Shown here: positions 29,438 through 39,870 of the stretch, piece by piece
Layout: the number at the start of each line of letters is the position of its first letter
Position numbering within the stretch: position 1 is the stretch's first letter
Assembly: GCA_030426245.1 (NCBI GenBank)
Contig: JAUHYZ010000006.1
Span: 44,351-108,350 of the forward strand
DNA from: Alphaproteobacteria bacterium
Lineage (GTDB): Bacteria; Pseudomonadota; Alphaproteobacteria; Sphingomonadales; Sphingomonadaceae
Direction: 5' to 3'
DNA: 64,000 bases
Notes under the pieces: generated by a model
The model's database searches: none
What the model was told of the DNA's origin: nothing
Seen by the model: the letters and a program-made list of their open reading frames with translations, nothing else
Position numbers and translations under genes: made by a program

Positions 29438-30869
29438 GACACTCTTGGGCTGCACGGCACTGGTGGCCATGGCCCTTACCGGGCCAGTCTTGCCGGCCAC
29501 AGCAGCGGCCCAGACTTCGGCGCGGGAGCTCCATGCTGGCACCTTGGAGGTGCCGCTCAACAAGAGCCAGGTCGTGACAACGGACCGTGCGATCAACAAG
29601 GCGATGATCGGCAACGCGTCCATTGCCGACGTTCTGCCGCTGACGGATCGCTCCGTTTATGTGCTCGGCAAGACGATGGGCACAACCAGCCTGACGCTCT
29701 ACGATGCGGGCGGGCGCGTCCTTGCCGTGATGGACGTCGCGGTCGGCCCCGATGTGAATTCCTATCAGGATCAGGTTACCCGCTTGCTTCCCGGCAGCGA
29801 AATCAAGGCCTCGATCTCCGGCTCCTCCATCGTTTTGACGGGGCTGGCCAAGGATCCGGGAGAGATCGACCGCGCTATCCAGCTCGCCAGGACTTATGCC
29901 GGCGACAATGTCGTCAATCTGGTCGGCGTCGGCAGCAGCCAGCAGGTCATGCTGGAGGTCAAATTCGCCGAAGTGAAGCGCTCTATCGGCGAAGAAGTCG
30001 GTGTGCGCGGTTTTGCAGGCTCCAGCGACGGCACTTTCAATAGCGCCATTGGACCGGGGGCGTCCGTCACCTCTGGGGTCGATCCCATTTCCGGGCTACC
30101 GGCCAATGTATTTGGCGTAAGCGATATAACCAACAGCTTCGGCGTTTTCGGCAAGACCTTCACCGCCATCGGTCTCGATTTCGACGCCTATCTCGACGTG
30201 CTCGAGACAAAGGGTTTCGCCAAGACTCTTGCAGAGCCGACCCTTGTCGCATTGTCGGGCGAGAAGGCGTCTTTTCTTGCCGGCGGCGAGTTCCCGATAC
30301 CGGTGGTCCAGTCCGGCCGGACCGGGGGCGAGAATGCCGTTGGAAGTGTCACTGTTGAATTCAAGCCCTTCGGTGTCAGCCTTGGATTCACTCCGACTGT
30401 GCTCGGCGACAAAACGATCAACCTAAAGGTCGAGCCAGAAGTCAGCTCCATCGATCCCGCCGCGTCGATCCAGCTCAATGGGATTTCCATCCCCGGGCTG
30501 CAGACGCGCCGGGCAAGCACCACGCTGGAGCTTCGCGACGGAGAGAGCTTTGCAATTGCCGGGCTGCTTCAGCAGGATTTCCAGACGACGGTCAATCAGG
30601 TGCCGCTCCTCGGTTCGATCCCGATCCTCGGTGCGCTGTTCCGTTCAACCGAGTTTCAGAAGGGCGAAACCGAGTTGCTGATCGTCGTGACCCCGCGGCT
30701 GGTGGCAGCGATCAAGCCGGAACAGGTCGTTCTGCCCACGGATCGCGTCAAGGATCCCGACGCAGTGCGAACCATCATGTTCGGCGAAGCCTACGATCCC
30801 AAGCCGGCCGACGAGATGCAGGCTCCGCAAGCCGAAACCACAGGCGAGGTGGATGACTATGAGTATTGA
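29427..30869 (+). CDS. cpaC: Type II/III secretion secretin CpaC/RcpA
   Basis: 480 aa; VPLNKSQVVTTDRAINKAMIGNASIADVLPLTDRSVYVLGK; secretin core LLGSIPILGALFRSTEFQKGETELLIVVTPRLV. Confidence 0.95.
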   Translation: MANKTLLGCTALVAMALTGPVLPATAAAQTSARELHAGTLEVPLNKSQVVTTDRAINKAMIGNASIADVLPLTDRSVYVLGKTMGTTSLTLYDAGGRVLAVMDVAVGPDVNSYQDQVTRLLPGSEIKASISGSSIVLTGLAKDPGEIDRAIQLARTYAGDNVVNLVGVGSSQQVMLEVKFAEVKRSIGEEVGVRGFAGSSDGTFNSAIGPGASVTSGVDPISGLPANVFGVSDITNSFGVFGKTFTAIGLDFDAYLDVLETKGFAKTLAEPTLVALSGEKASFLAGGEFPIPVVQSGRTGGENAVGSVTVEFKPFGVSLGFTPTVLGDKTINLKVEPEVSSIDPAASIQLNGISIPGLQTRRASTTLELRDGESFAIAGLLQQDFQTTVNQVPLLGSIPILGALFRSTEFQKGETELLIVVTPRLVAAIKPEQVVLPTDRVKDPDAVRTIMFGEAYDPKPADEMQAPQAETTGEVDDYEY

Positions 30870-31152
30870 TAGCCGCCTTCGCTGTGTGGCCCTGTTTGCT
30901 GCCCTTGCCATGTCGGCCGGCTGCGTAAGCAACACCATATTCGAAGCCGAAGGCGACACGCAGTTCGGCGATGCCAACCGTCAAACCATGATGGCACAGG
31001 TGATCGATCCGGACCCGCTATATGACGAACTCGTGCCCGTATCGAGCGGGGAACACGCCGCCGAAGCTGTCGAACGGTATCGCGAGGGCCGAGTGCGAGA
31101 GCCTGACACGATCAGGACGACAAGCGGGCTCGGCGGTTCGGGCGGCGACTGA
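30853..31152 (+). CDS. Small lipoprotein in the cpaD/rcpB position of the Tad locus
   Basis: 99 aa, lipobox MSAGCVSN; overlaps cpaC stop. Confidence 0.6.
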   Translation: MTMSIDSRLRCVALFAALAMSAGCVSNTIFEAEGDTQFGDANRQTMMAQVIDPDPLYDELVPVSSGEHAAEAVERYREGRVREPDTIRTTSGLGGSGGD

Positions 31153-31173
31153 TGCCCGGAGTATTGGAAGGGA

Positions 31174-32772
31174 ATGTTGAAGAGCAAAGGACATCGCAGG
31201 TCATTTGATTGCGGCGAAGGCGTTGTGCCTGAGGCCGGCTCTTCTTCATGCCTGTCTGATTTTGCCAAAGACAGTTCTGCCGCGGTTGCAGCCTTGTTTG
31301 CTGTCGGACTTTTCGTTCTGGTGGCCGCGGCCGGCGTCGCGTGGGACTGGACGCGGATGACGGCGATGGACAGCGAGTTGCAGAACGCCGCCGATCAGGC
31401 AGCGCTGGCGGCTGCGACCCAGCTTGACGGAGAGGCGGACGCAATCGCCCGTGCCACCAATGCTGCCAGCAATCTGGTGGCGAACATTTCGCGCATGTCG
31501 AATGATGGCGACGGTGCAGCGCTCACAGTTCAGACGATCACCTTCTATGACGGATATGATCAGGCGGATGACGAATTCGGCGACGAAACCGATGTGGATG
31601 CGGAAGCCGGCGCCGTAAGGGTCCAGATCACCCCGCGCGAGGCGGTCTACACGCTCACCCCCATAGTCGGGGTTATGCGCTCTGGCGATATTGGTGCCGA
31701 AGCCGCGGCGGCCTTGGGCTCGGCGATCTGCAATACGCCCCCAGTGATGATGTGCAATCCTTTCGAAGGCGATGACGTCAACGAGGATTGGGACGCCAAT
31801 GACTATGTCGGTGTCGGCCTGAAGCTGATCACCGACGACGCCGGTGCGCCTGGCAATTTCGGCTTTCTGCGCAACGGCCTGGGGACAGGCGCACAGGACC
31901 TGGCGCGTGCCCTAGGCTACAACAACCAACCGGGCGAATGCGTGCCCGGCCAGGGCGTGGAGACGGAGCCGGGCCTGAAGGATGTCGTCTTCAACGCGCT
32001 CAACACGCGCTTCGACATCAGTACCAACGGTGCGAATACGTGCCCCAATGGCGGTACATGCTCGGCCGCGCCAATCGTGCGCAAGGACCTGGTCAAGGGG
32101 AATGGCAACGGCAGTTGCGGCACGTCGGGTAACAAATCCTGGGGCCAACCGGTCGCTGGAGAACGTTATGCCCCCACTTCCGCAGCGGCGCTCGGCGTGG
32201 CTGAACGTGCGGCCGTCGCGGCGATGGGGCTGCCGCGCGATTTGTGCCATGCGTGGAGCGAGGACGGGAGCTGTGCGGCCGGCAGCGGTGTCGTCGGGAC
32301 GGGCGATTGGGATCGCGACGCCTATTTCGAGGTCAATTTCGGCTACGACAATGCGGGATGGCGTTCTGCGCTTGGTCTCTCTGCCGGAGACCCAGATCCG
32401 AGCCGATACGAGGTCTATAAATGGGAAGCAGGCCCGCCTGCCAAGGCAGGCAGCGCCGTATCTTCTGGAGGGAAGAGCGGCCACTATGCCCCTGTTTGCC
32501 GAACGACTGGTGGAATCGAGCGCCGGCTGATCACGGCTGCAGTTATCAATTGCGGTGCCGAAGGTGTGAAGGGCCATCAAACCAACGTGCGTGTTCAGCA
32601 ATGGGTTGAGTTCTTCCTAGTCGAACCCTCAATGAATCGCGATAACAATTCGGGCACAAAGATTACGGATGCCAACGACGTCTATGTCGAGGTGGTTCGC
32701 GCAGTAGATGTCGGTGACGACGGAGACAGCAGCACAGTTGTGAGGCGGGATATCCCGTATCTCATCCGATGA
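31174..32772 (+). CDS. TadG-like pilus assembly protein
   Basis: Single N-terminal TM then DSELQNAADQAALAAATQLDG (TadG/Flp_Fap-like); large extracytoplasmic region. Confidence 0.8.
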   Translation: MLKSKGHRRSFDCGEGVVPEAGSSSCLSDFAKDSSAAVAALFAVGLFVLVAAAGVAWDWTRMTAMDSELQNAADQAALAAATQLDGEADAIARATNAASNLVANISRMSNDGDGAALTVQTITFYDGYDQADDEFGDETDVDAEAGAVRVQITPREAVYTLTPIVGVMRSGDIGAEAAAALGSAICNTPPVMMCNPFEGDDVNEDWDANDYVGVGLKLITDDAGAPGNFGFLRNGLGTGAQDLARALGYNNQPGECVPGQGVETEPGLKDVVFNALNTRFDISTNGANTCPNGGTCSAAPIVRKDLVKGNGNGSCGTSGNKSWGQPVAGERYAPTSAAALGVAERAAVAAMGLPRDLCHAWSEDGSCAAGSGVVGTGDWDRDAYFEVNFGYDNAGWRSALGLSAGDPDPSRYEVYKWEAGPPAKAGSAVSSGGKSGHYAPVCRTTGGIERRLITAAVINCGAEGVKGHQTNVRVQQWVEFFLVEPSMNRDNNSGTKITDANDVYVEVVRAVDVGDDGDSSTVVRRDIPYLIR

Positions 32773-33347
32773 GCCGCATGCGCCGCCTTTTCCTGCGCAA
32801 CGAGTGCGGTAATGCAGCGGCGGAAACGGTGCTGTTGCTGCCGCTCCTGTCTGTGCTCCTGTTCGGGGGAATGGAATTCGGCCATTTCTATTGGACCGAG
32901 CATCAGGTGATCAAGGCTGTGCGAGACGGCGCGCGCTTTGCTGGGCGGCAAGGTTTCGACGATTTCGATTGTTCGGCTGTCACCGATGCAGGCGTTGAAG
33001 CGGCAATCCAGAAGGTGACGCGTACCGGCTTTGTCAGCGGCGACAATCCCGAGGTCGACGGATCGGACAATCCGCTGGTTCGCGACTGGAGCGACGACAG
33101 CACGGTCACCGTTTCTGTCGAGTGCATTGCCGGCCAGGATTTCTCCGGTTCGGGAATCTACAAGGACTTCAAGCAGTCGGTCCTGGATGAGGAAAGCGGA
33201 GAGTATGAGGACGAAAGCATTGCCAAGAAGGTGATCGTTTCGGCCGAAGTCGACTACCCCGCGCTCTTCGGGGGCTTCGCTTTCCTGGATTTCCTAGAAG
33301 GGTACCAACTCACGGCATCTGCCGAGAGCCCGGTAATGGGGTTCTGA
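32769..33347 (+). CDS. TadE-like pseudopilin
   Basis: NECGNAAAETVLLLPLLSVLLFGGMEFGHFYW prepilin-like TadE motif; overlaps tadG stop. Confidence 0.85.
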   Translation: MSRMRRLFLRNECGNAAAETVLLLPLLSVLLFGGMEFGHFYWTEHQVIKAVRDGARFAGRQGFDDFDCSAVTDAGVEAAIQKVTRTGFVSGDNPEVDGSDNPLVRDWSDDSTVTVSVECIAGQDFSGSGIYKDFKQSVLDEESGEYEDESIAKKVIVSAEVDYPALFGGFAFLDFLEGYQLTASAESPVMGF

Positions 33348-33350
33348 GCG

Positions 33351-34001
33351 ATGAAGCGGAACTTCCTTCGCAATCAATCCGGCGCCGGTGCGGCGGAGTT
33401 CGCGCTGATGCTCCCGCTGGTTGTTGTGCTGTTCTTCGGCATTATCGACGGCGGGCGGTATCTCTGGGAAGTGAACCGCGCATCCAAGGCGACGCAGGCC
33501 GGGGCCCGCGCGGCGGCTGTCACGCACATGGTGCCGCAGGGGCTTGCCAATTACAGTTTCGCAATCAGTGCGGGCATTCCCCAGGGGCAGCCCGTGTCAG
33601 GCGCATACTTCACTGGTGTGCAGTGCGAACGGGCAGGCGGGAGTTTGGACTGCAACTGGCTCGGCTCGCCGGACGAAGATTTCGATCTCGATCCGCTCGA
33701 CTGCGCGTTCGACACGGTGGTGAACCGGATGCGCGTTTTCATGCCGAGGCTGGATACGGAGAATGTCGTGATCGCCTATCACAACTCCGGCCTGGGCTTT
33801 TCTGGAGATCCGAGCGGTCCAGATGTTGCGCCGCTGATTTCCGTGCGCCTGAAAGATATCGATTTTCAGCCGATACTCACGGGCCTGTTCGGCCTTACCT
33901 GGCCGCTCCCAAGCTCGGATTACACGATAACTCAGGAAGACGGGATGGGTTGGAAATACGAAGAGGTCCCTAACGATAATGAATGCGATCCATCAGCATG
34001 A
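33351..34001 (+). CDS. TadE/TadF-like pseudopilin
   Basis: NQSGAGAAEFALMLPLVVVLFFGIIDGGRYLWE. Confidence 0.87.
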   Translation: MKRNFLRNQSGAGAAEFALMLPLVVVLFFGIIDGGRYLWEVNRASKATQAGARAAAVTHMVPQGLANYSFAISAGIPQGQPVSGAYFTGVQCERAGGSLDCNWLGSPDEDFDLDPLDCAFDTVVNRMRVFMPRLDTENVVIAYHNSGLGFSGDPSGPDVAPLISVRLKDIDFQPILTGLFGLTWPLPSSDYTITQEDGMGWKYEEVPNDNECDPSA

Positions 34002-35202
34002 CGCTCCACACTTCCCCGCTTGACCTAGGAAAGGAGACCGTATTGCCACTTGCGCATCTCACGGTCGTGGCGACTGCAGAGGAGATCGACCGCCTACGGG
34101 CGAAGGCCGGCGAAAGCTGGGCGGATGAAGTGAACCTCGTTGCCATGCCTTTGACGGATCGTGTGCCCGACGAGATCGTGGACTCCGCGAAAGTCGTCAT
34201 TATGCAGGTCGACGCAAGCGAGCCGGTTTCGATGCGCCGCCTCGAACAGGTGCGTCAGCGCCGGCCGGAACTGCCGCAGATCGTCGCGCTGTCGAACGCC
34301 GACATTGCACTGGTTCGTACCCTGCTGCGCCAGGGTGTCGCCGATGTCGTATCCCTGCCGCTCGATCCGGATGAAATGTTGCAGGCAGCGATCTCTTCCC
34401 TGGAAGGCAGCGAGAGCGCCGTGAGCAGGGATGAAACGCTGGCGCCACTTGTCGGCGTGGTCCGCTCGCTTGGTGGGAGCGGGGCGACGACGCTGCTGAC
34501 TCATCTCGCCAGCTGTTTTGCCGATTCAGAAGGAGGCGCTGGCAAAGGGGCCTGTATCATCGATCTCGACATTCAGTTCGGGACCGTGACGGACATTATG
34601 GGGCTGACGCCACGCAGGACATTGTCGGACCTGCTCGACGCGGGAGACCGGCTGGACGGTCAGTTCCTGCGGTCCGTCGCCTCGGTTCACAATAGCGGGC
34701 TGTTTGTGATCGCCGCTCCAGAAGAAATCCTACCGATGGAGAGCATCGAAACGGATCAATTGCTCAAGGTCGTCGAGTTGGCTTGCAGGGAGTTCGACTA
34801 TGTTTTCCTCGACCTGCCTTCCGACTGGAGCAATTGGAGCCTCTCCGTCATGCTTCAGGCGGATTCTCTGCTGATGTTGGTCGAGCAGTCGGTCCCCAGC
34901 CTCAAGCAGGCCGTGCGCCGGCTCGAGCTTCTGAGGTCGATCGGCGTGCCGCGCTCGAAAGTGTCGGTCGTCGTGAACCGGGTCGAGAAACGGTTGTTCG
35001 GCAGCATCAGCCTTCAGGACATCGCCGAAACGCTCAAGCATGAAGTGATGGTTGGCCTGCGTGCCGATTGGCAGTCGATCAGTACCGCGCGCGATCAGGG
35101 CGTCCTGGTCAATGAGGTGAAGCCCAAAAGCCCGTATTATGCGGACGTGGTGAAGTTGTCGGGGATGCTGGAACATCGCCTTTCAAGCCGGGGGACGTCA
35201 TC

Positions 35203-35206
<4 letters not shown>
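33983..35206 (+). CDS. cpaE: CpaE/TadZ-like MinD-family pilus localisation ATPase
   Basis: LGGSGATTLLTHLA deviant Walker A; N-terminal receiver-like region; start codon uncertain (alternatives downstream). Confidence 0.88.
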
Positions 35207-36572
<1,366 letters not shown>

Positions 36573-36573
<1 letters not shown>

Positions 36574-37574
36574 TGAACGGAGACCTCATCCGCTTCTTCG
36601 TGCTGCTGGCGGTCTTCGCCTCGGTCTTCCTGTTGCTGCAGGTCTCCTTACGGGTGGCTGCGGAGCGCGGCGCTTATTCTTCCGCGGTAAACAAACGGCT
36701 CAAACTCATATCCCGGGGCTTTGAGCGTGAGGATGTGTGGTCACACCTTCGCAGGAACGATCCGGCACTGTCGCGGCACAGCTCCGGCATAATGGGCGGC
36801 ATGCTTCGTTCGATACGCAGGGATCTCATGATGGCGGCCTTGCCCTTCGGGCCGGTGCAGGTCCTGTTCGCTATGATCATCATCTTTGCGGCAATCGTTC
36901 TTGTCACGAGTGTGATTGCATTCGTTTCGAATTACCAGATCACGGGCGGTGTGCTGCTGATCATCGTGGCATTTGCCGGGGCGTTGGCAATCGCACTTCC
37001 GCTTTTTGCGATTTCGTTTCTCGCACAGCGCAAGCGGCGGCGGATGCAGGAACAGTTCCCTGTGGCGCTCGACATTTTCGTCCGCGCCTTGCGATCCGGC
37101 CATCCGGTTGCCGCCGCGATCGAGCTGCTCACCCAGGAAATGGAAGATCCGATCGGTTCCGAATTCGGGCTCGTCGCGGACGAAGTGGCGTATGGGGCGG
37201 AGCTTACGGAGGTCCTTCATGCGATGGCCGAACGTTGGGATCTCGACGATATCCGGATGTTCGTGGTTTCGCTGTCGGTGCAGAACGAAACCGGCGGCAA
37301 TCTGGCGGAGATTCTGGACAATCTTTCGAAAGTGATCCGTGAGCGGTCGGCGCTTTATCTGAAGGTCAGGGCGTTGAGCTCGGAAGGCAGGATGACAGGA
37401 TGGCTGTTGACCGTGCTGCCCATTTTCACCTTCGTCTCGTTGTTCCTGGTCAATCCCGGCTTTTATCTCGAAGTCGCGGGAGATCCCATCTTCCTGATCG
37501 GATTTCCGGCTTTGCTGCTGCTGTATGTGGTCGGTGTGCTGATGATCCGCAAACTTGTGAATCTGGAGGTCTGA
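36573..37574 (+). CDS. tadB: TadB (type II secretion system F domain)
   Basis: GspF-like; EQFPVALDIFVRALRSGHPVAAAIELL. Confidence 0.94.
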
Positions 37575-37575
37575 A

Positions 37576-38547
37576 GTGCTCGAATTCCTGGCTTCCAATG
37601 ACCTTGCAAGGATCGCATTTCTGGCTTTGCTATTCGTCATAGTCGTTTACGCGGGCGTTGCCGCCGCGAACGCCGCCTCGCGCCGTGCCGCGATCAAGGA
37701 TGAGCTCAGGGCAATTTCCGGCAGGGATATGCCGGGTAGTGCTTCGCGTCTGACCGATGACAAGGAGACTGCATGGACCAGGCTGGCCGACCGGTTCGAG
37801 AAGAGCGGTTTCAACCTTGCCGACACGCGCGGAGGAGAGCTGCGCCAGAAGCTGATCGCCGCCGGTTATGAATCGCCTGCCGCCCCGAAGCTATTCACTC
37901 TGGCACGGCTGGCGATGGTGTTCGTTCTGCCGGGCTTCTTCATTCTTCTGTTCAGTGCCGCGGGTTACGAGCTGTCGCTTCTGCAGCTATACCTTGTCGG
38001 TGTCGGGCTGGCGGTACTGGGGCTCTATATCCCCAATCTGGTCATTACCGCAAAGGCCGACCGGCGCCGCGAAACGATCACGAACGGCTTTCCCGACTGT
38101 CTCGACCTGATGCTGGTATGCGTCGAAGCCGGCCTTGGCCTGGAAGCCGCGCTGGACAGGGTTGGGCGGGAAATGGCGCTGTCCCATCCGCTTGTCGCCC
38201 GGCTGCTTTCGCTTGTGACCTTGCAATTGCGGGCCGGCGCCCAGCGCGATGAAGCGCTGCGCAAGATGGCGGAAGCAAGCGGTGTGGACGAGATCAAGAG
38301 CTTTGCCACGCTGCTGATCCAGTCGGACAAGCTTGGCACGAGCATGGCCGATACATTGCGCGTCTACGCGGCCGAAATGCGCGAAAAACGCCGTTTGCGT
38401 GCCGAGGAAAAGGCGCATCGCATTCCGGTGCTGATTTCGATCCCGCTGGTCCTCTGCATGCTCCCGACAATGATTGGGGTGCTGATGTTGCCGGGCGTCG
38501 TCAGGATCGTGAGAGAACTGTTCCCTGCCCTTTCTGGAGGAGGTTAG
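37576..38547 (+). CDS. tadC: TadC (type II secretion system F domain)
   Basis: NGFPDCLDLMLVCVEAGLGLEAALDRVGREM. Confidence 0.94.
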   Translation: MLEFLASNDLARIAFLALLFVIVVYAGVAAANAASRRAAIKDELRAISGRDMPGSASRLTDDKETAWTRLADRFEKSGFNLADTRGGELRQKLIAAGYESPAAPKLFTLARLAMVFVLPGFFILLFSAAGYELSLLQLYLVGVGLAVLGLYIPNLVITAKADRRRETITNGFPDCLDLMLVCVEAGLGLEAALDRVGREMALSHPLVARLLSLVTLQLRAGAQRDEALRKMAEASGVDEIKSFATLLIQSDKLGTSMADTLRVYAAEMREKRRLRAEEKAHRIPVLISIPLVLCMLPTMIGVLMLPGVVRIVRELFPALSGGG

Positions 38548-38548
38548 A

Positions 38549-39280
38549 ATGAAGTCGCTTGGAAGCATCGCATTGCTGCTCGCTGCAGGCACTGCACTCG
38601 CTGGATGCCAATCGCTGTTCGGAAACAGCTCCCAGGCAAGCTTCAATGCGGACGCTTCCAGTCCGGCCGGTGAAGAAGCTGCTTTCGCGGTCAGCCTGGA
38701 AGAAGGCAGGGCCTATCTGAAGCAGGGGCGCATCGCCGCCGCAATCGGGGCCTTCAAGGTCGCGCAACTTGGCAGGGACACAAGGGCTGAGGCGACAAAT
38801 GGGCTGGCCGTGGCCTATGCCCGGCTTGGGCGTCAGGATCTTGCAAGGCGGTACTTCGCTGCGGCTGCAAGGCTCGATCCGGGCAATCCGGTTTTCGCGG
38901 CGAACCTGGCTCGGCTGGAGCGGAACACGGCCTTGGCGCAGCAGGGAACATCTCCGGACACTGCCGAACTGGCGGTTGCGCAAGAGCAGAGCATACGGAC
39001 AGCGGGTGCAGACGCCGAAACCGGCAATTCGAAGATCGAGCGGCTTTCCAGAGGCACGGTGCACCTGCGGCTCAACAATTCCCAGCATGAAGCGCCGGAT
39101 ATGACCGTGGTCGCTCGGGAAACTGTGCAGAGCCCTTCGCATACTGAAGCATCGAACAGCGCCACGGCCGAGTATCCCGTGAGAGTGCGATTGCAGTCTT
39201 CCGATGGCGAAAGAACGGCCGTCGCCGATGCCGGCGGAACTCGGCAGGGAGCCTATCCGGTAAGGGTCAGTTTTAGGTAA
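38549..39280 (+). CDS. TadD-like TPR lipoprotein
   Basis: Lipobox ALAGCQSL; TPR-like GRIAAAIGAFKVAQLGRDTRAEATNGLAVAYARLGRQDLARRYFAAAARLDP. Confidence 0.8.
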   Translation: MKSLGSIALLLAAGTALAGCQSLFGNSSQASFNADASSPAGEEAAFAVSLEEGRAYLKQGRIAAAIGAFKVAQLGRDTRAEATNGLAVAYARLGRQDLARRYFAAAARLDPGNPVFAANLARLERNTALAQQGTSPDTAELAVAQEQSIRTAGADAETGNSKIERLSRGTVHLRLNNSQHEAPDMTVVARETVQSPSHTEASNSATAEYPVRVRLQSSDGERTAVADAGGTRQGAYPVRVSFR

Positions 39281-39753
39281 TGCTCGAAACACTGGTGTTG
39301 GCCGTATGCCTGGTGGTGGCGGCCGCCGGCACTGTCTGGGATGTCCGGAAGAGGCGGATCCCCAATCTCCTATGCGTCGGTATGGCGCTGGTGGCTTTCT
39401 GTTACGCATTGGTGTCGTTCGGGCTGGTTCAGGCCGGCAGTGCGGCCTTGCATGGTGTGGCCGCTTTATTGGTCGGGATGTTGCTCTTCCGATTTGCATT
39501 GATCGGCGGGGGCGATGCGAAGTTCTATGCCGCCGCCGCGTTCGGTGTGCCCCTGAACCAGGCTCTCTTGTTGCTGGGGTGGACTTCGATTGCCGGGCTG
39601 TTGCTGCTGCTGGTGATGGTCGCAATGCGGATGGGCGGAATGTCGATCGGGCCGCGCGATGCCCATGGCAGAGTTCTCGTTCCCTATGGCGTGGCGATTG
39701 GGCTGGGTTTCGCGCTGACCTTGCTTGGCGGACCGCCGGGGGATTTGGTTTAG
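39280..39753 (+). CDS. cpaA: Prepilin peptidase CpaA/TadV
   Basis: TVWDVRKRRIPNLLC and IGGGDAKFYAAAA motifs of the A24 family. Confidence 0.93.
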   Translation: MLETLVLAVCLVVAAAGTVWDVRKRRIPNLLCVGMALVAFCYALVSFGLVQAGSAALHGVAALLVGMLLFRFALIGGGDAKFYAAAAFGVPLNQALLLLGWTSIAGLLLLLVMVAMRMGGMSIGPRDAHGRVLVPYGVAIGLGFALTLLGGPPGDLV

Positions 39754-39870
39754 CCAAGCCGGCGCGCGGAATTTCCGGCCGCAGGGGATCCGGCGTGCCC
39801 CTTGGGTGCAGCGGCCGAAATCGAACAAGATTGTTGCATTGCAACACCTAGAAGCGTCTATGTTTCAGCC

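Noticed and set aside
38501-39847. 448-aa minus-strand ORF opposite tadD/cpaA
   Set aside because: Shadow of two well-supported tad genes; Arg/Pro/Ser-rich non-protein-like composition.
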